Source: Bacteroidaceae bacterium (GTDB taxonomy: Bacteria; Bacteroidota; Bacteroidia; Bacteroidales; Bacteroidaceae). Taken from it: DNA of 33,866 nt. The notes beneath the pieces are model-generated. The model worked only from the letters and a program-made list of their open reading frames with translations, was not told where the DNA came from and did no database searches. Location of the stretch: NCBI GenBank assembly GCA_017535725.1, contig JAFXTO010000015.1:1-33866 (forward strand). Reading direction: 5' to 3'. Each line of letters opens with the position of its first letter. Position 1 is the stretch's first letter. Positions 1 through 7,480 of this stretch are shown here, piece after piece. The translations under genes were made by a program, and so were the position numbers.

Positions 1-2
1 AG

Positions 3-926
3 TGGCTCGACACCTATGAAGACTCTGCCGCTAACCGCAAGGCCACCGATGAATTTGTGGCAGCTCTCGAGAAGGCTATTCTGCCCATCGATGGAGCTAT
101 CGAGTTCTGGCAGGGTAAGGGCATTGAGCTCTATGGTGCCGAAGTGGCTGCTCAGAAGCTGCAGGAAGCCAAGGATGCCAAGGCTGCAGGCAGCCCCATC
201 TGCCCCTGCCGCGGATGCGCGCTGGAGAGCGAACTCCTTAAAGGCAAGGCTCATCTGGCCAAGCGCAGCCAGTGGATCATCGGTGGCGACGGCGCCAGCT
301 ACGATATCGGTTACGGCGGTCTCGACCACGTAATAGCCTCTGGTGAGGATGTTAATATCCTCGTTCTGGACACCGAGGTTTATTCAAATACCGGCGGTCA
401 GGCTTCCAAGGCTACTCCTCTCGGCGCCATCGCTCAGTTCGCTGCTCAGGGTAAGCGCATCCGCAAGAAGGACCTCGGCATGATTGCCACCACCTACGGC
501 TATGTCTATGTCGCTCAGGTCGCTATGGGCGCCGACCACGCACAGACCCTCAAGGCTTTCCGCGAGGCTGAGGCTTGGCACGGACCTTCAATCGTCATCG
601 CTTACGCTCCCTGTATCAACCACGGCTTGAAGGCTGGTATGGGCAAGAGCCAGGCCGAGGAGCGCAAGGCCGTAGAGTGCGGCTACTGGCACCTGTGGCG
701 CTTCAACCCCGCCCTCATCGAAGAAGGCAAGAACCCCTTCAGCCTCGACTCCAAGGAGCCCGACTGGAGCAAGTTCCACGACTTCCTCCTCGGCGAGGTT
801 CGCTACCTCTCTGTCAAGAAGGCTTATCCCAACGAGGCAGAAGAACTCTTCGCCGAAGCCCAGAAGATGGCACAGATTCGCTACAAGTCCTACGTCCGCA
901 AGACGCAGGAGGACTGGAGCGAGTAA
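3..926 (+). CDS. nifJ: Pyruvate:ferredoxin (flavodoxin) oxidoreductase, C-terminal part (5' end outside window)
   Basis: The reading frame is open from base 3, so the gene begins upstream; about 307 codons of a protein that is usually near 1,190 residues are visible. The product oxidises pyruvate with CoA to acetyl-CoA and CO2 and passes electrons to ferredoxin or flavodoxin in the cytoplasm, a central step of anaerobic metabolism. The thiamine-diphosphate domain is clear: GDGASYDIGYGGLDHV, followed by VLDTEVYSNTGGQASKATPLG, here read as the conserved DTEVYSNTGGQ block. CPCRGC upstream and the APCINHGL cysteine further on fit the C-terminal cluster ligands of the family. The frame ends at TAA 924-926 and is followed by a strong hairpin. 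Codon use is GC-rich (CGC, CTC, GCC), typical of a highly expressed housekeeping gene in this genome. The family call is near certain; whether ferredoxin or flavodoxin is the partner cannot be told. Confidence 0.95.
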   Translation, partial: WLDTYEDSAANRKATDEFVAALEKAILPIDGAIEFWQGKGIELYGAEVAAQKLQEAKDAKAAGSPICPCRGCALESELLKGKAHLAKRSQWIIGGDGASYDIGYGGLDHVIASGEDVNILVLDTEVYSNTGGQASKATPLGAIAQFAAQGKRIRKKDLGMIATTYGYVYVAQVAMGADHAQTLKAFREAEAWHGPSIVIAYAPCINHGLKAGMGKSQAEERKAVECGYWHLWRFNPALIEEGKNPFSLDSKEPDWSKFHDFLLGEVRYLSVKKAYPNEAEELFAEAQKMAQIRYKSYVRKTQEDWSE

Positions 927-947
927 GATTGCAAATTAACTTCTAAT

Positions 948-986
948 AATCAAGCGGCACACCTAAAGCGGGTGTACCGCTTGATT
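948..986 (+). terminator. Strong hairpin after the pyruvate oxidoreductase gene
   Basis: AATCAAGCGG (948-957) pairs with CCGCTTGATT (977-986), and ACACC (959-963) pairs with GGTGT (971-975), with one C/A mismatch between the blocks and a 7-base loop. It starts 22 bases after the stop codon, where a terminator is expected. There is no clear T-run after it, so termination is inferred from the stem and position. Confidence 0.6.
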
Positions 987-1044
987 GCTAATAGGCTGAA
1001 TCCTTAGAAATATGGTGTTTCCCGTTATTCCAAAGTCTATCGAC

Positions 1045-2508
1045 ATGTACCCCAAAAGCTTGAAAATCATCCTCTCATTATTGTTTGTTCTTGTCCATAC
1101 GGTTGTCTATGCCCAAGAGACCCAGTATGACCAGATGAAGAGAACCATAAATGAAAATTCTCTGCCATTGGTCAATATGATAGTGGATGTTTCAAAGTTA
1201 GGGACTTCGTTTTTCGTTACAGGAAAGATAGAGATTACTGATTATCAGCGTAGAACCCTCGCTTCTTCAAATACGGTGAGATACCGTTGCAAATATAGAA
1301 TACGCGGAGGTTCTTCAGTAGGATACGACAAGAAATCATTCGCGGTGAAGTTGTGTGATGTAGACAACAACGACGTGGATGCCAATATTTTCGGTATCAG
1401 GGAAGAGAATAGCTGGATTCTTGACGCAATGGCCATTGACAGGATAAGAATGAGGAATCGGGTTTGTTTTGATGTTTGGAACGAGACAAGTCACACCCCC
1501 TACGAAACGAAATATGGCAACAGGAACGGGACGAAGGGACTGTTCGTGGAGCTGTTCATCAACGGAGACTATCATGGCTTGTATTGCATGAGCGACAAGA
1601 TAGACAGAAAGCTATTAGGTCTGAAGAAAGCCAAAGTGGATGATAATGGCGTACAAGTTCGGGGACTGCTCTATAAAGGCGTCAGTTGGGAGAGCGGCTA
1701 TAGCCTAATTTCATACGATGAGGCTGACGTGAACACCGACAAGTGGAATGCCTGGGAACTTAAATATCCAGAAGATTATCCTTCTATCGATACGTGGCGA
1801 CCGCTGATGGATTTAATTGATTTCTGCTCAATTACAACCCCGTATGACACTTTCAAGAACGCGTATCAAGACTATTTCTACACCGAGAACCTTTGTGATT
1901 ACGTGCTCTTCACCATGGCGCTGAATGTAGGAGACAATGGCTACAAGAACACCTATCTCTCCGTAGTAGATATCAACAAAGGTCACAAGTACCTGCTCAC
2001 TCCATGGGATATGGATATGTCCTTGGGCGGCTATTGGAACGGAGCCCATGACCCATCGCTTGCCAGCATCAACCGCTACGATAGGATTGCTCCTTTCTAC
2101 AGGTTGTCAGATCAGAATCTGGATGGTTTCCAAGACTTGGAAGTCCGTAAATGGAAGGAATACGCTACCACTCATTTTTCGTGTGATAGCATTAACCGAC
2201 GCTTGGACGACTATGGCCATCAGCTAACTGTCTCAGGTGCGTGGGAAAGGGAATATCAAAAATGGAATGGCAATCCGGTGCCGCTTCAGGAATCTATTTT
2301 CGACGAACTGGACTATGTAAAGGACTGGTACAGGAAGAATTACGACAACCTCTGCGCCCAATTCGACGCCCTCCTCCCGTCCAGCGTCCCTCACACCGCA
2401 TCTAAATCCCCCGATGCTACCATCTTCACCCCTGACGGCATACCCCATCATAAACCAACCCGTAAGGGGCTCTATATCATGAATGGTAAGAAAGTATTTT
2501 TCAAATAG
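1045..2508 (+). CDS. Secreted CotH-kinase family protein
   Basis: A 487-residue protein of the CotH family, named after the spore-coat protein kinase CotH; bacterial homologues are often exported and their substrates are mostly unknown. The start at 1045 is preferred to the in-frame ATG at 1012 because it gives a compact signal peptide (MYPKSLKIILSLLFVLVHTV, cleavage near VYAQ). Family blocks seen in order are RGGSSVGYDKKSFAVKL (the usual RGNSSW...KK...K region), GLFVELFINGDYHGLYCMSD, and the metal-binding block LTPWDMDMSLGGYW. The last residues (GLYIMNGKKVFFK) resemble the end of type IX secretion C-terminal sorting tails, so it may be exported to the cell surface; that is inferred. Codons such as AGA and ATA, and a lower GC content than the flanking genes, suggest a different history from its neighbours. 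No promoter box is clear in the 58 bases after the hairpin. Confidence 0.85.
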   Translation: MYPKSLKIILSLLFVLVHTVVYAQETQYDQMKRTINENSLPLVNMIVDVSKLGTSFFVTGKIEITDYQRRTLASSNTVRYRCKYRIRGGSSVGYDKKSFAVKLCDVDNNDVDANIFGIREENSWILDAMAIDRIRMRNRVCFDVWNETSHTPYETKYGNRNGTKGLFVELFINGDYHGLYCMSDKIDRKLLGLKKAKVDDNGVQVRGLLYKGVSWESGYSLISYDEADVNTDKWNAWELKYPEDYPSIDTWRPLMDLIDFCSITTPYDTFKNAYQDYFYTENLCDYVLFTMALNVGDNGYKNTYLSVVDINKGHKYLLTPWDMDMSLGGYWNGAHDPSLASINRYDRIAPFYRLSDQNLDGFQDLEVRKWKEYATTHFSCDSINRRLDDYGHQLTVSGAWEREYQKWNGNPVPLQESIFDELDYVKDWYRKNYDNLCAQFDALLPSSVPHTASKSPDATIFTPDGIPHHKPTRKGLYIMNGKKVFFK

Positions 2509-2632
2509 CTGGATTTAAGTTTCCACCCTCGTAACTGCTCTGGTCATTAGACGCTAAAAGCTTCTCCGCTCATCATCGGGGTGGAAAACTTTAGTTACCT
2601 ACATTTTCACTCAAAAGGACGCAAATTGCAAC

Positions 2633-2715
2633 ACGTACGGACGAGTTCGCATTTACGTATATACGTGTTAGAGTTTACGTATATATACGTGTTTGCATTT
2701 TCGTCCGTACGTGCC
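2633..2715. repeat. Degenerate 22-bp ACGT repeat array, left copy
   Basis: Units begin with ACGT at 2633, 2655 and 2687. The last one (2687-2708) consists of ACGTGTTT, then GCATTT, then TCGTCCGT, and differs at one base from units of the array at 33247-33400. A 10-base spacer (2677-2686) also starts with ACGT. The unit length of 22 bp is close to two helical turns. No spacer/repeat alternation is present, so this is not a CRISPR array. Confidence 0.75.
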
Positions 2716-2839
2716 GGCAATAGGTTCCTGCGGCCGTTTGTTCTGCGGCATTTCATGAGGAGTTGCGGAGTTGGACGTAGTTGTCGCTGTAGTCCTTGCA
2801 ACCCTGCGGCAGCTGATGGCGCACGAGGGAGGGCAGGAC

Positions 2840-3158
2840 TTGTACTCAGTCTCATCGTGGTCTCGAAATGAACGCATGACAACCTCCACGAGATTCGTCA
2901 ACTGTGCCTTTCAGACACCGCTGGGGCCTATCAAATGACTCATTTGGCGCATAATTCGTAGTATTTGTTGTCCGAATACATGAACTGTACATCAGATAAG
3001 TGTGCCGAAAGTGCAGGAAAAGCCATTGGAACCTGCGGTCCGCACATGTCCTTGGAGGCCTGAGAGAGGAGTAATTTCACGATTTCTGTGCCTTTTGTAG
3101 GCTTGGGCATTGCTGGAACGATGCAGTCAAATATATTGTAAGTTGTTGCTTTCTAATG
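2840..3158 (-). pseudogene. Degraded DUF3987 (mobile-element primase/helicase-like) gene fragment
   Basis: On the minus strand a frame reads through VPAMPKPTKGTEIVKLLLSQ, ASKDMCGPQVPMAFPALSAH and YSDNKYYELCAK and then stops at a TGA whose overlapping ATGA opens the next frame: MSHLIGPSGV, stop, KAQLTNLVEVVMRSFRDHDE. This matches, from memory, the DUF3987 proteins of Bacteroidales elements, where an ATP-binding-like GxxGxxKGQL block is followed by LVEAxxRDFRxHDE. The damage is explicit: one frameshift near 2938 and one in-frame stop exactly in the phosphate-binding loop. After about 2840 the similarity fades. It is a relic and is not expected to make a functional protein. Confidence 0.7.
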
Positions 3159-3196
3159 AATTAAACAGTTTACACTAATCGTTTTCATGGGCTTCG

Positions 3197-3355
3197 CAGT
3201 CTCAGTCTCAGAGTCTCAGTTGTTTTCAGAGGCACCTTGTAATTCTTCCTTTCTTATTTATATATTTAATTATCAATTAGTTATAAATTATAGAAAGCGG
3301 TATTTGAGTTGAATTGTGACACTTTTTTTCTAACTGAGACTGAGATTTGAGACTG
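3197..3355. repeat. Imperfect inverted repeat of GAGACTGAGA motifs
   Basis: CAGTCTCAGTCTCAGAGTCT with CAGTT following (3197-3221) is the near reverse complement of AACTGAGACTGAGATTTGAG with ACTG following (3332-3355). The arms enclose about 110 bp of very AT-rich DNA. It lies just upstream, in minus-strand terms, of the DUF3987 relic and may have been its control region or an element end. Confidence 0.6.
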
Positions 3356-3431
3356 TCTTTCCGTTACTCTTCTTTTATGTACTATAAATGTACTATAAAA
3401 AAGGTGGCTGCTAACCACCATGCTCAAGGCG

Positions 3432-4745
3432 TTAGCCTTGGCATCCCCCGCGCAGAACCACGTTCGTGGTATGCCCGATGGCACAAACAGCCTCGGCCAG
3501 ACGGTTGAGGTAATGGAAGCGCTCGTAATCGCTGGCGAACGAAGGCAAGTCCTCGGGCCATGGGGCGAGGATGAGCAGCGAACCGGCGGCACAGGCCTCG
3601 AAGCGGCTGCGCTCGGGCTTCCAGTAGTGGCCAATGGGTTCGGATTGCACGTGTATCAGGCGCAGCCCTTGCTGCAAAGCCATGTTCTTTATGCGCTTCT
3701 CGCATTCCGAGATACCTGGGGTGACCAGCACGTCGCCGCTCTTGGCCGCAGCCATTAGGCGTTGGCGTTCTGTATCCCAGAAGTGGGTCTGTTCTGTAGG
3801 AATGCCGTCTGTCTTTCGATGAAAGAACACTTGGTGTTTCTCGGGCTGGCGCAACAGCAGCATATTGCCGAAGGCGCTGTAGCGGATGCCATCGATGACG
3901 ATGCAAAGGGCGCGCTGGAATAGGCCGGGATATTCGCGGCGCATCATGAGGCGGCGGGGGTTGTCGCGCAGGTAGTGCTTCCAGTTCTCCAGCTGTCCGT
4001 CGCGCATGAGGATGTGGTCGTTGTAGTTGGGCTCGAAGAGGGCGGGGCGCTGCCCTGAGGCTGACGCCTCAGACACGGTGGCGCATGATGGAGCGCTCGT
4101 CCCTGCGGCGATGGCCGGGGTGCTTGCTGCTCCCGTCTGTCCGCTCGCCACTGTGGCAGGGATGCTTGGGGCTCCCGCTTGTCCGCTCGCCACCGTGGCC
4201 GGGGTGCTTGGGGCTCCCGCCTGTCCGCTCGCCACCGTGGCCGGGGTGCTTGGGGCTCCCGCCTGTCCGCTCGCCACCGTGGCCGGGGCGTCAGTCCCGG
4301 TAACTCCTGTCAACCGCCACCAGGCGCGGCTGACCCCGCCCTTGAATGCTCCGATGATGATGCCGAGGTGCTTGCCAGGGGGCAGCGGCGCGTTGATGCG
4401 CACAATCAGATGTATGTGGTCGGGCATGATGCACACCTGCCAGATGTCAACCATGGGATAGTAGTGGTGTATCTTCGGAATCTCATCCTTCATAACAGCC
4501 TGCCCAAGTGGCGACAGCTTGATATGTGGCGCTTCACCACCTGCTTTCGTTGTGCCTACAATCTCGCCAAAGACCGGTCGCCTGCCCGCAACCGCCATCG
4601 TCACCTCGTAGGTCCCTGGAATCGCATAGTCATGACCAAACATGCGGCGCGTCTGACAACTTTCTTCCATCTCTTTCGTTGTATTTTTATGATTACCCCC
4701 GTGGAGCAAGGCGTCAGTCTTGCTCAAACAATCATCCTTGCTCAT
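3432..4745 (-). CDS. REP-associated tyrosine (HUH, Y1) transposase with internal tandem repeat
   Basis: A 437-residue protein of the single-strand transposase superfamily (IS200/IS605-like, RAYT branch), which nicks and rejoins DNA hairpins. The HUH motif is in IMPDHIHLIVRI (near residue 110), followed by LGIIIGAFKGGVSRAWWRL. After this the usual continuation (FEPNYNDHILMRDGQLENW, then HYLRDNPRRLMMRREYPGLF) is delayed by roughly 80 residues made largely of a repeated 14-residue unit, APSTPATVASGQAG. A C-terminal domain (GLRLIHVQSEPIGHYWKPE, LLILAPWPEDLP) is like that of long Bacteroidales homologues. The tyrosine of NYNDHI or YLRDNP could be the nucleophile; I cannot assign it. The N-terminal 35 residues look unconserved, so the true start may be a later ATG. 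It stands alone with no paired terminal repeats, as expected for a RAYT, which acts on REP palindromes elsewhere. Confidence 0.8.
   Translation of the reverse strand: MSKDDCLSKTDALLHGGNHKNTTKEMEESCQTRRMFGHDYAIPGTYEVTMAVAGRRPVFGEIVGTTKAGGEAPHIKLSPLGQAVMKDEIPKIHHYYPMVDIWQVCIMPDHIHLIVRINAPLPPGKHLGIIIGAFKGGVSRAWWRLTGVTGTDAPATVASGQAGAPSTPATVASGQAGAPSTPATVASGQAGAPSIPATVASGQTGAASTPAIAAGTSAPSCATVSEASASGQRPALFEPNYNDHILMRDGQLENWKHYLRDNPRRLMMRREYPGLFQRALCIVIDGIRYSAFGNMLLLRQPEKHQVFFHRKTDGIPTEQTHFWDTERQRLMAAAKSGDVLVTPGISECEKRIKNMALQQGLRLIHVQSEPIGHYWKPERSRFEACAAGSLLILAPWPEDLPSFASDYERFHYLNRLAEAVCAIGHTTNVVLRGGCQG
4129..4287. repeat. 42-bp in-frame minisatellite inside the transposase gene
   Basis: Three full 42-bp units (4129-4170, 4171-4212, 4213-4254) and most of a fourth (4255-4287) lie head to tail, with a further partial unit before them (about 4110-4128). 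Units 3 and 4 are identical over their shared length; unit 1 has several changes. Each unit contains a small palindrome, GCCACCGTGGC or a variant. Because 42 is a multiple of 3, copy-number change keeps the frame and adds or removes 14 residues. Confidence 0.95.
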
Positions 4746-4840
4746 ACATCACATCAATCAGCACCCGCCAGCGTTGCTTCCTCTTGGCGGTATACACTTG
4801 CGTTAAAGAAGAGTACAGGCGAGTGACGCTCTTTACTTGC

Positions 4841-6367
4841 TCACGCGCGGGTCTTGCTTACGCGCTTGCTGGTGCCGATGGCTCCTGTGGGGCAGACGAG
4901 GCGGCAGAGGTGGCAACCTACGCACTTTGCTCCCACGAGGTGGGGCTGGCGCGTGTCGGCATCGAAGCGGATGGCCTGATGACCGCCGTCCATGCAGGAC
5001 ACGTAGCAACGCCCGCACCCCATGCACTTCTCGCGGTCTATCTTCGGGAAGACGATGGTCTCGCGGTCGAGGTCGGTGGGGGTGACGAAATTCGGCAGCT
5101 CCTCGCCCACGATGTCTGACAGGTTGGCAATGCCACGCTCCGCGAGGTAATGCTGCATGCCCAGGATGAGGTCGTCGATGATGCGGTAGCCGTACTGCAT
5201 CACGGCTGTACACACCTGCACGTTGCGGCATCCTAACTGGAGGAATTCCAGCGCATCGCGCCACGTCTCGATTCCTCCTATGCCACTCAGCTCCAGCGTC
5301 TTGCCAAGGGCTCCGCTGAGCATGGGGCTCTGTGCCATCTCCAAAATATGGCGCAGCGCTATGGGGCGTACGGCACGACCTGAGAGGCCTGAAATGGTCT
5401 TATGGCCGGAGACTCTGGCGCGGTCACCCATAGTCACGCTCTTGATGGTGTTGATGGCTGAGATGGCATCGGCGTTGGCGAAGTAGGCGGCGCTGGCTGG
5501 TTGGTTGATTTGCGCGATGTTGGGCGTCATCTTGGGGATGACGGGCAGGGACACGGAGCGCTTCACGTAGGCGGTGTAGAACATCACCAGCTCGGGGTTC
5601 TGACCCACGTCGCTACCCATTCCAGCGAGTCGCATCTGTGGGCAGGAGAAGTTCAGCTCTATAGCGTCCACTCCAGCCTCTTCGGCCATCTTCGCCAGTT
5701 CTATCCATTGTTCCTCGGTTTGACCCATAATGCTGGCTATCACCACCTTCGTGGGGTAGTCGTGCTTGAGGCGGCGCAGGATGTCGAAGTCCATCTCTGT
5801 GGGGTTCTCACTCAGCTGCTCCATGTTGCGGAATGCGTAGAAGTCCGACTGTCCTTCCTGCTGCACGGCGTCGAAGCGCGGCGAGACCTCGCGAATCTCC
5901 TGCAGGCAGATGGTCTTGTAGAACACGCCTGCCCAGCCGGCTTCGAAGGCGCGTGCCACCATCTCGTAGTTGGTGCACACGGCAGAGGAAGCGAGGAAGA
6001 AGGGGTTCTCGCAATGGATGCCGCAGAAGTCGATGGCTAAGGAGGGGGAGGCCTCCTTGGTTGTGCAGGGTGCTGCCCCGTTTGTTGCGCAGACCTGCGC
6101 CTCCTTGGATGCAGGGCTCAGGGCTTTCGCCATCTGACGGATGCGGATGGGTAGGTCGTAGTGGATGCAAGCGTTCTCGGCTGCTTCCAGGTCTTGGTCG
6201 GTGCACTCGGCCAGCCAGCGTCCTGCCAGCTCTTCGTTGCCGAAGCGGATGGCGCGGATGGCGCGTGCGGGGTCTCCTTTCTTACATGCTTTGCTGCATG
6301 GGGCGTCGAGGCAGAAGAGACAACGGGCTGCTTCTTCCTGTAGGTGAATTTGTCGGTTTTGGTTCAT
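4841..6367 (-). CDS. preA: PreA-like dihydropyrimidine dehydrogenase / Fe-S flavin oxidoreductase
   Basis: A 508-residue cytoplasmic protein with three parts. The N-terminus (CLFCLDAPCSKACKKGDP, residues 15-32) is the cysteine-rich Fe-S segment normally found on the partner subunit PreT or on the GltD small subunit. The middle (about 115-410) is a dihydroorotate-dehydrogenase-like FMN barrel with ELNFSCPQM, PKMTPNI and NTIKSV. The C-terminus is a two-cluster ferredoxin (CMGCGRCYVSC and CVGCHLCRLVCP). PreA with PreT reduces uracil and thymine with NADH. No PreT gene is adjacent. Mammalian enzymes carry a catalytic cysteine in the loop that here reads MGSDVGQNPEL; no cysteine is there, as I also recall for E. 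coli PreA. A low-complexity stretch near residues 85-105 joins the first two parts. A pyrimidine substrate is likely but unproven. Confidence 0.82.
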   Translation of the reverse strand: MNQNRQIHLQEEAARCLFCLDAPCSKACKKGDPARAIRAIRFGNEELAGRWLAECTDQDLEAAENACIHYDLPIRIRQMAKALSPASKEAQVCATNGAAPCTTKEASPSLAIDFCGIHCENPFFLASSAVCTNYEMVARAFEAGWAGVFYKTICLQEIREVSPRFDAVQQEGQSDFYAFRNMEQLSENPTEMDFDILRRLKHDYPTKVVIASIMGQTEEQWIELAKMAEEAGVDAIELNFSCPQMRLAGMGSDVGQNPELVMFYTAYVKRSVSLPVIPKMTPNIAQINQPASAAYFANADAISAINTIKSVTMGDRARVSGHKTISGLSGRAVRPIALRHILEMAQSPMLSGALGKTLELSGIGGIETWRDALEFLQLGCRNVQVCTAVMQYGYRIIDDLILGMQHYLAERGIANLSDIVGEELPNFVTPTDLDRETIVFPKIDREKCMGCGRCYVSCMDGGHQAIRFDADTRQPHLVGAKCVGCHLCRLVCPTGAIGTSKRVSKTRA

Positions 6368-6439
6368 TTTTGTATTCGGTTTAGTGGTTTTTATCTTCGA
6401 TAGTTAAGTTTATGAGCGGCTTTTTCGCAATTACGGGGG

Positions 6440-6447
6440 CAAAGATA
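6440..6447 (-). promoter_or_regulatory. Probable -7 box for the PreA-like gene
   Basis: The minus strand reads TATCTTTG, a match to the Bacteroidota TAnnTTTG box, about 73 bases before the start codon. No TTTG element is at the expected distance, so this is a half-match only. Confidence 0.5.
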
Positions 6448-6564
6448 CAATTATTCTTTAATATATAAGGTGTTTTCGGCGGATATTTTTGCGAAAATAC
6501 TGAGGCAGGAATCAAAAGTCCGCAAATATTTGTCAAAGTATGCCGATTATTCGGAATAATCATG

Positions 6565-6572
6565 TACTTTTG
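6565..6572 (+). promoter_or_regulatory. Probable -7 box for the TtcA-like gene
   Basis: TACTTTTG fits TAnnTTTG and lies 19 bases before the ATG at 6592. Because transcription would start near 6579, the longer reading frame from ATG 6562 could not be translated from this promoter, which decides the start. The upstream TTTG element is not evident. Confidence 0.5.
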
Positions 6573-6591
6573 CAGAAGAAAACGAGGCGGT

Positions 6592-7314
6592 ATGAAGAAT
6601 GAACAGCAACTCCTGTTTAAACGGTTGAACGAACGGTTTGTCAAGGCCTTTGTCACCTATCGGCTTTTGGCAGATGATGATCATGTCCTTGTGGGTCTCT
6701 CGGGCGGCAAAGACTCCTTGCTGCTTACCGAGTTGTTGGGACGCAGGGCGCAGATTCATCATCCCAGGTTTCGTGTCGAGGCGGTTCATGTGCGCATGGA
6801 GAACGTCAATTATGAGACTTCTACAGACTACCTTCAGCAATTCTGCGACCAGCTGCAAATCCCTCTGCATGTCGTCACTACCCGCTTTGAGGAGTCCGAC
6901 CGTAAGCCGCCCTGTTTCCTCTGCTCGTGGAACCGCCGCAAGCAGTTGTTCAACCTGGCTCAGCAGCTGGGATGCAACAAGATAGCACTTGGCCACCACC
7001 GCGATGACCTCATCCATACAGCCTTGATGAACCTGACGTTTCAAGGTCGGTTCGGCACGATGCCGGCACGTCTCAAAATGCGCAAGATGCCGCTTAGCAT
7101 CATTCGTCCGCTGTGTCTCATTGATGAATCAGACATCAGTCGCTATGCTCAGTTGGCCGGCTACCAACAGGTGGTCAAATTGTGTCCCCATGAACGCGCC
7201 ACGAACCGCACCTCCATTGCCAACCTGTTTGCCGCAATGGAAGACCTGAATCCCGAAGCCCGCTTCTCTGTCTGGCAGGCATTGGAGTCGGCAGGGAAGT
7301 TGGTAGAGGAATAA
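6592..7314 (+). CDS. TtcA-like tRNA 2-thiolation enzyme (PP-loop ATPase)
   Basis: A 240-residue cytoplasmic PP-loop protein. VLVGLSGGKDSLLL near residues 32-45 is the pyrophosphatase loop that adenylates the target base; PPCFLCSWNRRKQLF gives the CxxC that in TtcA holds the Fe-S cluster with a third cysteine (KLCPHE is a candidate). LGHHRDDLIHTALMNLTFQG and MPARLKM are family blocks that bind tRNA and ATP. TtcA makes 2-thiocytidine at tRNA position 32; closely related PP-loop proteins modify other positions, so the substrate is inferred and no symbol is given. The start at 6592 is chosen over 6562 because the upstream codons overlap the -7 box. It is a little shorter than E. coli TtcA (about 311 residues), as I recall many Bacteroidota members are. 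Confidence 0.85.
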   Translation: MKNEQQLLFKRLNERFVKAFVTYRLLADDDHVLVGLSGGKDSLLLTELLGRRAQIHHPRFRVEAVHVRMENVNYETSTDYLQQFCDQLQIPLHVVTTRFEESDRKPPCFLCSWNRRKQLFNLAQQLGCNKIALGHHRDDLIHTALMNLTFQGRFGTMPARLKMRKMPLSIIRPLCLIDESDISRYAQLAGYQQVVKLCPHERATNRTSIANLFAAMEDLNPEARFSVWQALESAGKLVEE

Positions 7315-7384
7315 ATTAGCTGTGTTTTTAGGGCGTTTCTACGTAAAAGTTATTGAAATGTGCGACGGAACAAGAAAAAATCTG

Positions 7385-7392
7385 TAATTTTG
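7385..7392 (+). promoter_or_regulatory. Probable -7 box for the SpoIIE-type phosphatase gene
   Basis: TAATTTTG matches TAnnTTTG about 89 bases before the start codon. A TTG lies further upstream (7353-7355) but at about 29 bp, longer than the usual 19-21 bp. Confidence 0.45.
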
Positions 7393-7480
7393 CACCGCCA
7401 ATGAATGCAAACATCAGAAAGCAATGCTCCGCAGATGCCGAGGGAATGCCATTGGCTGAACGAAAAAGCAATATGACGAA

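Larger units (their letters stand above)
2509..3431. other. Gene-poor island with repeats and a broken mobile-element gene
   Basis: About 920 bases without an intact gene and with mostly AT-rich sequence. It holds the 22-bp ACGT repeats (2633-2715), a frameshifted DUF3987 fragment on the minus strand (about 2840-3158), and a long imperfect inverted repeat of GAGACTGAGA type (3197-3355). The short open frames here have no recognisable family apart from the DUF3987 remnant. This looks like the scar of an old integrated element. Confidence 0.6.
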
